From: JAIYDJ01 sp031398695
Lineage (GTDB): Bacteria; Pseudomonadota; Alphaproteobacteria; Rhodobacterales; Rhodobacteraceae
Assembly: GCA_031398695.1 (NCBI GenBank)
Contig: JANNNU010000119.1
Coordinates: 1-20,606 of the forward strand
DNA length: 20,606 bases
Direction of reading: 5' to 3'
This document shows positions 14,080 through 19,845 of this stretch, piece by piece (positions within the stretch are counted from its first letter, which is position 1; every line of letters begins with the position of its first letter). The notes beneath the pieces are model-generated. The model was not told where the DNA came from. It made no database searches and saw only the letters and a list, made by a program, of their open reading frames with translations. A program made the position numbers and the translations under genes.

Positions 14080-14716
14080 AAAGCTGTTTCGCTTCTTCCA
14101 AGGTTTCAAACATGTAAAGTTGCCCGTTTCGCAGCACGGCGGCAGACCGGCAGAACTTTTCCAGTGTGGCAGGTTGGTGCGACACCACGACGACCGTCGC
14201 GTTGGCCAGCCGCTGGCGCAGGACCTGGCCTGCCTTGCGGTTGAAGTCCACATCGGTGGTCGCCGGCATGCCTTCGTCGATCAGATAGATGTCGAATTCC
14301 AGCGCCAGCATCAGCGCAAACGAAAATCGCGACCGCATGCCCGACGAATAGGTGCCGACCGGCATGTCGAAGTACTCGGCGATGTTGGTCAGCCAGCGGC
14401 AGAAGCTTTCCACATAATCGGGATCGAGGCTGTAGAGCCTTGCGATGTAGCGCGCGTTTTCGGTCGCGGTGTGCTTGTTGACGATGCCGCCCATGAAGCC
14501 GAGCGGAAACGAAATGCGCGAGGTGCGGGTGATCGTGCCTTCGTCCGGCTTTTCCAGCCCCGCCATCATGTTGATGATCGTCGTCTTGCCGGTGCCGTTC
14601 GGTGCCAGGATGCCCAGAGAATTGCCGACCTCGACCCGGAACGAGGCGCGGTCCAGGATGATCTTGCGTGTCTTGCCCGTCCAGAAGGACTTGCTGACAT
14701 TGCTGAACTCGATCAT
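14057..14716 (-). CDS. capsule polysaccharide ABC exporter ATPase, KpsT/RkpS/CtrD-like
   Basis: 219 residues, the normal length for KpsT. Walker A is APNGTGKT (38-45), in which the first Gly of the consensus is Ala. The signature is YSSGMRSRFSF (123-133), the SSGMR form diagnostic of polysaccharide exporters; Walker B IYLIDE (143-148) and the H-loop His180 (VVVVSHQP) are present. It energises export of a finished, Kdo-linked polysaccharide across the inner membrane together with a KpsM permease. No kpsM gene is adjacent: upstream is an intergenic region and a divergent gene. ATG 14716 has AAAGG 7 nt upstream; the frame extends further upstream but without family similarity. First gene of the kpsT-kpsE-kdsA operon, preceded by a palindrome. 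Confidence 0.9.
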   Translation of the reverse strand: MIEFSNVSKSFWTGKTRKIILDRASFRVEVGNSLGILAPNGTGKTTIINMMAGLEKPDEGTITRTSRISFPLGFMGGIVNKHTATENARYIARLYSLDPDYVESFCRWLTNIAEYFDMPVGTYSSGMRSRFSFALMLALEFDIYLIDEGMPATTDVDFNRKAGQVLRQRLANATVVVVSHQPATLEKFCRSAAVLRNGQLYMFETLEEAKQLYDYQAQG

Positions 14717-15042
14717 CGATTGACCTTTGCCACGCCGCCCCCAAAGACTTGCACCGTGCAAGTCCGCCTTGCCTGTTGCCCCTGACCTGAAGCTTTCGCC
14801 CCGGGATACCGGTTTATTGTTAACGCCCGGTTTGCGCGCGGAAATGGATGAATGTCGATCCGCCTTGTATCGGGATAGCCGATGTTCTGGGCCAGATTAT
14901 GTCGGATGGGTCGTGAATTTGCCACCCAAAACTTCGGGGCCGCAATGGGATGCCTGCCGTTGCGATGGCGCGCGCCGCGAAGTCCTGCTAAGGGCGATGT
15001 GCCGATTTTCGCCCCGGCGCACGCCAGACAAGGGAAGACGCC
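14717..15042. other. intergenic region between divergent kpsT and sseB
   Basis: 326 bp without a convincing gene. It holds the 19-bp palindrome near kpsT, a more AT-rich patch (about 14808-14826), and two CCGGTTT direct repeats around it. An open frame crosses it into the SseB gene in another phase but has no recognisable protein. No clear sigma-70 promoter can be fixed for either flanking gene. Confidence 0.6.
14746..14764. promoter_or_regulatory. perfect 19-bp palindrome upstream of kpsT (candidate operator)
   Basis: GACTTGCAC-C-GTGCAAGTC: two perfect 9-bp arms around a single base, 29 bp upstream of the kpsT start codon. The one-base centre fits a dimeric DNA-binding protein better than an RNA hairpin. 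The cognate regulator is not identifiable from the window. Confidence 0.5.
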
Positions 15043-15840
15043 ATGACCCCGCTCGACCAGGCACACGCGGCCCTGCTGGCCGATCCGGCCGACGAGGCGG
15101 CCGCCCTGCGGTTCTACCGCCTGCTGGCGGATTCGCCGTTGTTGCTGTTGCTGGACCGCGAACCGGAAGGCACGCGCATCGACCCGCGCGTGTTCGACCT
15201 GGAAGCCGGTCCGGTCGTGCTGGCCTTCGACAGTGCAGACCGGATGGCCGCGCTGGCGGACGGGCCGGTGGCCTATGCCGAATTGCCCGGGCGTATCATC
15301 GTGGCGCAACTCGCGGGGCAGGGGGTGGCCTTGGGACTGAACTTCGGTTCGGACGCGGCATCGGAAACCCTGCTGCCGCCCGAGGCGGTGGCGTGGTTGG
15401 CCGACATGGTGGCCGCGCCGGCACTGGACGAGGTCGAGGCGAAGCCCGAAAGCATTTTTCCGCCGGGCCATCTGCCGCCTGCGTTGCTGGACGCGCTGGC
15501 GATGACCGTTGCATCCGCCCCGGGCCTGGCGCGGGCGGCGCATCTGGTGGGCGTGAGCTATCACGGGGGCCGGTCCGGCCACATGCTGGCCATCCTCGAC
15601 GCTGTGCCCGACGCGAGGGGGCCGTTGGCGCGCGCCGTGGCGCAGGCAATTGGATTTTCCGGGCTCGAGGCCGCCGAAATCGACGTGACCTTTCTGGACA
15701 GGGATGATCCGGCGGTGCCGGCCATCATCGCGGCGGGGGTGGCATTTGCCTTTCCGCTGCCCCCCGTCGCCGACCCGCAGACCGCGCGGCCGGTCGTTGC
15801 GCCGGGCAGTGATCCGGCAAAGCCGCCACGGTTGCGCTGA
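15043..15840 (+). CDS. SseB-family protein
   Basis: 265 residues, no signal peptide or membrane segment, so probably cytoplasmic. The N-terminal half (DQAHAALLADPADEAAALRFYRLLADSPLLLL ... LAFDSADRMAALADGPVAYAELPG) matches the SseB N-terminal domain; the second half (about 140-245, SIFPPGHLPPALLDALAMTV ... RAVAQAIGFSGLEAAEIDVTFLDRDDP) fits the SseB C-terminal domain. E. coli SseB was named for enhanced serine sensitivity on overexpression; its biochemical function is not established, so none is given here. ATG 15043 has AAGGGAAGA about 4 nt upstream. The stop codon is immediately followed by a perfect inverted repeat, then the rplM promoter region. Confidence 0.8.
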   Translation: MTPLDQAHAALLADPADEAAALRFYRLLADSPLLLLLDREPEGTRIDPRVFDLEAGPVVLAFDSADRMAALADGPVAYAELPGRIIVAQLAGQGVALGLNFGSDAASETLLPPEAVAWLADMVAAPALDEVEAKPESIFPPGHLPPALLDALAMTVASAPGLARAAHLVGVSYHGGRSGHMLAILDAVPDARGPLARAVAQAIGFSGLEAAEIDVTFLDRDDPAVPAIIAAGVAFAFPLPPVADPQTARPVVAPGSDPAKPPRLR

Positions 15841-15866
15841 GATTGGGGTAATATGATACCCCAATC
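15841..15866. repeat. perfect inverted repeat after sseB
   Basis: GATTGGGGTA (15841-15850), loop ATATGA, TACCCCAATC (15857-15866). The first base directly follows the sseB TGA. The 10-bp stem is strong but no T-run follows, so it may be a 3'-end stabiliser, a Rho-linked end, or a protein-binding site rather than a classic terminator. Confidence 0.6.
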
Positions 15867-15880
15867 ATAAGGCATTGATT

Positions 15881-15900
15881 TGCAACAGTTTAATATTGCA
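15881..15900. promoter_or_regulatory. TGCAA-N10-TTGCA inverted repeat upstream of rplM
   Basis: Half-sites TGCAA (15881-15885) and TTGCA (15896-15900), about two helical turns end to end, within an AT-rich patch about 25 bp upstream of the -35-like TTGACC. It could be an activator site or an upstream element of the ribosomal-protein promoter. Confidence 0.3.
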
Positions 15901-15908
15901 TCGCGATC

Positions 15909-15937
15909 TTGACCAAGGGGCCGCAATCGGCGATACA
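15909..15937 (+). promoter_or_regulatory. candidate rplM-rpsI promoter
   Basis: TTGACC (15909-15914), a 17-bp spacer and GATACA (15932-15937). A start near 15944 would give a leader of about 47 nt before rplM. Best sigma-70-like match in this gap. Confidence 0.45.
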
Positions 15938-15938
15938 C

Positions 15939-15984
15939 GCCCATCCAAGAACCGGGGGCGTGCCCCCCGCCACATCCGATGGGC
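15939..15984 (+). promoter_or_regulatory. structured rplM leader (possible L13 autoregulatory element)
   Basis: Outer stem GCCCATC (15939-15945) with GATGGGC (15978-15984), enclosing a G/C hairpin CGGGGG (15953-15958) with CCCCCG (15964-15969). The 3' arm ends 6 nt before the rplM start and would cover the only Shine-Dalgarno-like sequence (GATGGG). The outer stem needs transcription to start at or before about 15939, slightly upstream of the start predicted from the TTGACC/GATACA promoter. Confidence 0.4.
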
Positions 15985-15990
15985 CTGACA

Positions 15991-16455
15991 ATGAAAACCT
16001 TTACCGCAACGCCTGCGGATATTGAAAAGAAATGGATCCTGATCGACGCCGAAGGCATCGTTCTGGGCCGTCTTGCGACCATCGTCGCCAATATCCTGCG
16101 CGGCAAGAACAAGCCGACCTTCACGCCGCACATGGACATGGGTGACAACGTGATCGTCATCAACGCCGACAAGGTGCAGATGACCGGCAACAAGCGCAAC
16201 GACAAGATCTATTACTGGCACACCGGCCACCCGGGCGGCATCAAGCAGCGCACCGCGCGGCAGGTGCTGGAAGGCGCGCACCCCGAGCGTGTCGTCGTCA
16301 AGGCGGTCGAGCGCATGATCACCCGCAACCGCCTTGGTCGCGTGCAGATGACCAACCTGCGCGTCTATGCAAGCGCGGAACATCCGCACGAAGCACAGCA
16401 GCCGACCGTTCTCGATCTCGCGTCGATGAACCCCAAGAACACCCGGAGCGCATGA
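15991..16455 (+). CDS. rplM: 50S ribosomal protein L13
   Basis: 154 residues. MKTFTATPADIEKKWILIDA and the core LGRLATIVANILRGKNKPTF, then YYWHTGHPGGIKQRTA and GRVQMTNLRVYASAEHPHEAQQP, are all typical bacterial L13 (uL13), a primary binder of 23S rRNA and early assembly protein. ATG 15991 is preferred over an in-frame ATG 12 nt upstream because relatives begin MKTFTATP. It has no strong Shine-Dalgarno, and its upstream GATGGG could be masked in a leader stem. rpsI follows directly. Confidence 0.98.
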   Translation: MKTFTATPADIEKKWILIDAEGIVLGRLATIVANILRGKNKPTFTPHMDMGDNVIVINADKVQMTGNKRNDKIYYWHTGHPGGIKQRTARQVLEGAHPERVVVKAVERMITRNRLGRVQMTNLRVYASAEHPHEAQQPTVLDLASMNPKNTRSA

Positions 16456-16457
16456 GC

Positions 16458-16952
16458 ATGGCCGACATCAAATCTTTGGACGATCTGAAGTCCGCCGTTT
16501 CGGGCGCCTCGGCTGCCGAAACCGTTGCCGCCGCCATCGCCCCGCGCGTTGCCGTTCGTGACGCGCTGGGTCGGTCCTATGCCACCGGCAAGCGCAAGAA
16601 CGCCGTCGCCCGCGTCTGGATCCGTCCGGGTTCGGGCAAGGTCGTGGTGAATGGCAAGACGATGGCCGAATACTTCGCCCGCCCGGTGCTGCAGATGATC
16701 TTGCGCCAGCCGTTCACGGTTGCAGGCGTCGAAGGCCAGTTCGACGTGATGGCGACGGTCGCCGGTGGCGGGTTGTCTGGGCAGGCCGGTGCCGTGAAGC
16801 ACGGCGTGTCGAAGGCGTTGCAACTTTACGAGCCGTCCTTGCGCGGCGCGCTGAAGGCCGCTGGCTTCCTGACCCGCGACAGCCGCGTGGTGGAACGCAA
16901 GAAGTACGGCAAGCGCAAGGCACGCCGCAGCTTCCAGTTCTCCAAGCGCTAA
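16458..16952 (+). CDS. rpsI: 30S ribosomal protein S9
   Basis: 164 residues from ATG 16458. A variable, Ala/Ser-rich N-terminal extension of about 35 residues, common in alphaproteobacterial S9, precedes the conserved core (GRSYATGKRKNAVARVWIRP, GGGLSGQAGAVKHGVSKAL) and the basic C-terminal tail ending KARRSFQFSKR, which reaches the P-site tRNA. Two ATGs compete: 16452, overlapping the rplM stop as ATGA with only 3 nt to GGAG, and 16458 with 9 nt to GGAG. The latter has better spacing and gives the usual MAD start. Translationally coupled to rplM in the conserved rplM-rpsI operon, closed by a strong terminator 18 nt downstream. Confidence 0.98.
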   Translation: MADIKSLDDLKSAVSGASAAETVAAAIAPRVAVRDALGRSYATGKRKNAVARVWIRPGSGKVVVNGKTMAEYFARPVLQMILRQPFTVAGVEGQFDVMATVAGGGLSGQAGAVKHGVSKALQLYEPSLRGALKAAGFLTRDSRVVERKKYGKRKARRSFQFSKR

Positions 16953-16970
16953 GATTTTCGTGCGAATTCA

Positions 16971-16998
16971 AAAGGCCCGCAGCGATGCGGGCCTTTTT
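16971..16998 (+). terminator. intrinsic terminator of rplM-rpsI
   Basis: AAAGGCCCGCA (16971-16981), loop GCGA, TGCGGGCCTTT (16986-16996), continuing as a run of five T (16994-16998). An 11-bp perfect stem with a T-tract: a textbook Rho-independent terminator. Confidence 0.93.
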
Positions 16999-17023
16999 GC
17001 TTATGCGGTCGGGTGTGTTGACG

Positions 17024-17051
17024 AAAAAAGGGGCCGGGCGAACCCGACCCC
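17024..17051 (-). terminator. intrinsic terminator of the DUF1127 gene
   Basis: On the minus strand GGGGTCGGG, loop TTCG, CCCGGCCCC, then six T (plus-strand A-run 17024-17029). One pair is a U-G wobble on the minus-strand RNA but a mismatch on the plus-strand RNA, so the element is directional. It lies 23 bp beyond the gene's stop codon. Confidence 0.85.
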
Positions 17052-17074
17052 AGTCAGGGGGACTGCTCAGGAGG

Positions 17075-17290
17075 TCAGTCCTTCCAGAACGGCTTTGACG
17101 CCTCGACTTCGGCCGATACTGCATCAATTCCGATGTCGCGCAATTGATGCGCGGTCAGATTGACCAGGCTGTGGCGGCTGCGGTGCCGGAAATCCCAAGT
17201 CAGGATCAGCGACAGCAGCCCCGAACCGGCGCGTGCGATGCGCAGCTTGGGCCTGTTGAAATCGGGCAAGGTCGTGGATGTCAGGGGCAT
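17075..17290 (-). CDS. DUF1127 small protein
   Basis: 71 residues. The C-terminal half (LVNLTAHQLRDIGIDAVSAE) carries the DUF1127 core, L-x-x-L-x-x-x-x-L-x-D-I-G. DUF1127 proteins are small, basic, arginine-rich proteins common in alphaproteobacteria; some have been linked to RNA-related and phosphate or stress phenotypes, but no role can be assigned to this one. ATG 17290 has AGAG 7 nt upstream. It is divergent from the MocR regulator and shares its 90-bp control region, so it may be regulated by it. It ends at its own terminator. Confidence 0.85.
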   Translation of the reverse strand: MPLTSTTLPDFNRPKLRIARAGSGLLSLILTWDFRHRSRHSLVNLTAHQLRDIGIDAVSAEVEASKPFWKD

Positions 17291-17302
17291 GGCATGGCTC
17301 TA

Positions 17303-17347
17303 TTGTAGCGATACAAGTTTACTTATCTGCGAGGATAAGGATACAAT
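17303..17347. promoter_or_regulatory. MocR promoter and operator region (direct and inverted repeats)
   Basis: GATACAA occurs twice exactly 30 bp apart (17310-17316 and 17340-17346). The first copy is also half of a palindrome, TTGTA-GCGA-TACAA (17303-17316). Between the copies lies TTATC-N6-GATAA (17323-17338). TTTACT (17318-17323), an 18-bp spacer and TACAAT (17342-17347) form a plausible plus-strand promoter whose -10 overlaps the second GATACAA. MocR regulators such as GabR bind ATACCA-like direct repeats, so an autoregulatory operator is likely. Confidence 0.55.
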
Positions 17348-17380
17348 ACTCGAACACTTCCTGGCCAGTGGTTTATTGTG

Positions 17381-18772
17381 ATGAATACAATCTGGAATCC
17401 CGATCTGTCGCGCCACGACGGCCCCAAGTATCGCGCGCTTGCAGATGCGCTGCGGGCGGATGTCGCGGGCGGGGTGCTGCCGGCTGGCGCGCAACTGCCT
17501 ACTGTGCGCGATCTTGCGTGGCGGCTGTCGGTGACGCCGGGCACGGTCGCGCGCGCTTACCGCGAAGCAGTCGCCGAAGGGCTGTTGCAGGCGACGGTCG
17601 GGCGGGGCACGTTCGTGGCGGATACGGGCCGGTCGCCCGCAAGCCAGCCGCCGCCTTACACGGGCGTGCCCGACAACGGCGTGCTGGATTTCCGGTCGCC
17701 CAGTCTGCCGGACGTCGGGCAGACCGCGGCGATAACCGATGCGTTGCAGCGCATGGCGGTTGATCCGCGGCTGAATTGGATCGATTATACTAGCCAGGAT
17801 CAGGAAATCGCCTTGCGCGAGGCGATCGTCACCTGGCTTGGCGGGCGCCGGTTGGGATCGTTTGATGCCGGCGATCTGGTTCTGGCGCACGGCGGACAGA
17901 ATGCGATCCGCACGGTGATGGACTGTTGCCTGACCGGGGATCGGCCCGTGGTGCTGACCGAAGCCTTGGCCTATCCCGGGTTTCGCTATGCGGCACGTCT
18001 GTCGCGCGCGGACGTGGTGGGTCTTGCGATGGATGCGCAAGGCGTGCTGCCCGATGCGCTGGAGGCGGCATGCCGCAAACGGCAGCCCAAAGTCCTGTGC
18101 CTGACCCCGCATGTGCAAAACCCGACCGGCGCCGCGATGGGATCGGACCGTCGGGCGGCGATTGTATCGCTCGCCCGGCAGTACAATCTGCAGATCATCG
18201 AGGATGAATGCTATGCCGTGCCGGGCGACGCTGTCGCGACGCTGCGCGATCTGGCCCCCGAGCGCACGTGGTACATCGGCAGTCTGTCGAAGTCGGTGTC
18301 GGCGGCCTTGCGGTTCGGCTTCGTGGTCTGCCCGACGGGGCGCGGCGGCGCGGCTCGGCTTGCGGCGCAACACAGCTTCTTTGCGTTGCCGCTGCCGGTG
18401 TCGGCGCTGTGCCTTGATCTGCTGTCCAGCGGCCGGGCGGCCGACCTGCGTGACGCGATTCAAGCCGACACCGCGCAGCGGATCGACCGGATCGTGCACC
18501 ATCTGGGGCAGTTCGATCTGACCGCGCAGCCCGCCGTGCCGTTCGTCTGGTTGCGGCTGCCGCAGGGATGGCGCGCGTCGACCTTTACCCGCATGGCCGA
18601 GGATGCGGGCATCCTGATGCGGTCGGCCGACCAGTATGCGCTGATCCATGACCAGGTGCCCCATGCCGTGCGTCTGGCGGTGCCGGGGCAGGTCGGCCTC
18701 GACCGGATGGAAGACGGGCTGGCGACGCTGGCCCGTATGCTGGGCAACCCGCCGTCCGACATGGCGGTGTGA
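17381..18772 (+). CDS. MocR-type regulator (GntR winged helix fused to PLP aminotransferase fold)
   Basis: 463 residues. N-terminal GntR DNA-binding domain (about 10-80: YRALADALRADVAGGVLPAG, LPTVRDLAWRLSVTPGTVAR, GRGTFV). The C-terminal fold-type I aminotransferase domain has its PLP contacts in place: Asn247 (HVQNPTG), Asp275 and Tyr278 (IIEDECYA) and the Schiff-base Lys304 (IGSLSKSVSAALRFGFV). MocR proteins use PLP or a PLP-amine adduct as effector and usually control genes for amine, GABA, taurine, ectoine or vitamin B6 metabolism. A GTG directly precedes ATG 17381 in frame; neither has a good Shine-Dalgarno. Divergent from the DUF1127 gene; downstream are polyamine-type ABC permeases, which suggests (inference) an amine as effector or substrate. 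Confidence 0.93.
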   Translation: MNTIWNPDLSRHDGPKYRALADALRADVAGGVLPAGAQLPTVRDLAWRLSVTPGTVARAYREAVAEGLLQATVGRGTFVADTGRSPASQPPPYTGVPDNGVLDFRSPSLPDVGQTAAITDALQRMAVDPRLNWIDYTSQDQEIALREAIVTWLGGRRLGSFDAGDLVLAHGGQNAIRTVMDCCLTGDRPVVLTEALAYPGFRYAARLSRADVVGLAMDAQGVLPDALEAACRKRQPKVLCLTPHVQNPTGAAMGSDRRAAIVSLARQYNLQIIEDECYAVPGDAVATLRDLAPERTWYIGSLSKSVSAALRFGFVVCPTGRGGAARLAAQHSFFALPLPVSALCLDLLSSGRAADLRDAIQADTAQRIDRIVHHLGQFDLTAQPAVPFVWLRLPQGWRASTFTRMAEDAGILMRSADQYALIHDQVPHAVRLAVPGQVGLDRMEDGLATLARMLGNPPSDMAV

Positions 18773-18957
18773 CCGCCGCAGATGCCCAATCCAGTGGCGC
18801 TTCGCCGCGCCGTCCGCCCAAACTTCCGCCGTAGGTTGCGGTTTTCGCGGCGGCACGACGACGGATGGGCGCTTTCAGGGCTTTTCAGCCCAAAGGCCTT
18901 GTGCAAGGAATGGGGAAAAGCGCGCCAGACGGAACGGGTTGCTGAACAGGGGGCCTG

Positions 18958-19845
18958 ATGGGCAAGAACGGGTGGTTGAGCCGTCTCAACGGGTCGGAGG
19001 CGGCAAGCGGCCTTGCGTTGATCAGCCCGACGGCACTTTACGCCGTCTTGATGCTGGCAGCCCCGCTGACGGCGGTCGTGCTTTATTCGGTGGTGACCGA
19101 CGGGCAGAACCAGATCGAGTGGGATTTTACCTGGGCCAACTACATCGAGGTGTGGTCGAGCCCGATCTACCGCTCCATCATGCTGCGGTCTCTGACGGTA
19201 TCTTTCGCGGTCACGCTGGTGACAGTCATGGTGGCCTATCCGATCGCGTATTTCGTCAGTTTCCACGTTTCGCCATCGCGCAAGTCGATCTGGCTGTTCC
19301 TGATCACGATCCCGTTCTGGACCAGTTACCTGATCCGCGTCTTTCTGTGGAAAGTCATTCTGGGCTACAACGGCGTCTTCAGCTCGTCGCTGGAGTTCGT
19401 CGGGATCACCGGCGAGCCGATGTCGTTCATGACAAATGCCACGGGCGCGATGATCGTGACGCTGGCCCATGCCTATGCCCCGTTTGCCATCCTGCCGATC
19501 TTCGTCGCGCTGGAAAAGATCGACCGGTCGTTTCTGGAGGCCGGGCAAGACCTGGGCGAGACGCGGTTCACCACCTTTCTGCGGGTGACGCTGCCCCTTT
19601 CGATGTCGGGGGTGATTGCGGCCGTGCTGATCGTGTTCATCCCGACCATCGGTGACTATGTGACGCCCGACCTGATCGGGTCCGGCAAGTTTCCGATGAT
19701 CGCCAACGCGATCGAGGTGCAATTGCTGAAGCTGAACCACAAGGCGCTTGGGTCGGCGCTCGCGGTTAGCGCAATGATCATCGTGGCGATCGTCAGTCTT
19801 GTCTTCCTGGCCTTGAACCGGCGTTTCCTCGGGGCCGCGAAATGA
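18958..19845 (+). CDS. PotB-like polyamine-type ABC importer permease
   Basis: 295 residues with six predicted membrane helices. The EAA loop that docks on the ATPase is at about 193-217 (EAGQDLGETRFTTFLRVTLP), and the downstream FIPTIGDYVTPDLIGSG stretch is typical of the spermidine/putrescine (PotB/PotH) permease group. It transports small cationic amines or related compounds across the inner membrane; the exact substrate cannot be read from a permease. AGGGGG lies 4 nt before ATG 18958. The next permease overlaps its stop by 4 bp (ATGA). The 185 bp before it hold small hairpins (GGGCT-TTTC-AGCCC at 18878-18891) but no clear promoter or terminator. The ATPase and binding protein are not in the window upstream and may lie beyond its right edge. 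Confidence 0.88.
   Translation: MGKNGWLSRLNGSEAASGLALISPTALYAVLMLAAPLTAVVLYSVVTDGQNQIEWDFTWANYIEVWSSPIYRSIMLRSLTVSFAVTLVTVMVAYPIAYFVSFHVSPSRKSIWLFLITIPFWTSYLIRVFLWKVILGYNGVFSSSLEFVGITGEPMSFMTNATGAMIVTLAHAYAPFAILPIFVALEKIDRSFLEAGQDLGETRFTTFLRVTLPLSMSGVIAAVLIVFIPTIGDYVTPDLIGSGKFPMIANAIEVQLLKLNHKALGSALAVSAMIIVAIVSLVFLALNRRFLGAAK

Noticed and set aside
14080..14253. N-terminal extension of the KpsE-like frame through kpsT.
   Set aside because: The residues are shadow sequence of kpsT in another phase; MTIKLKVKRF at 14079 fits a coupled start.
14727..15707. Plus-strand open frame across the kpsT/sseB intergenic region and into sseB.
   Set aside because: Overlaps the SseB coding region in another phase, is Gly/Arg-rich, and has no recognisable domain.
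18878..18908. Small hairpins and the CCTTG-TG-CAAGG repeat before the PotB-like gene.
   Set aside because: Stems of five base pairs are expected by chance in GC-rich DNA, and no regulatory logic is apparent.
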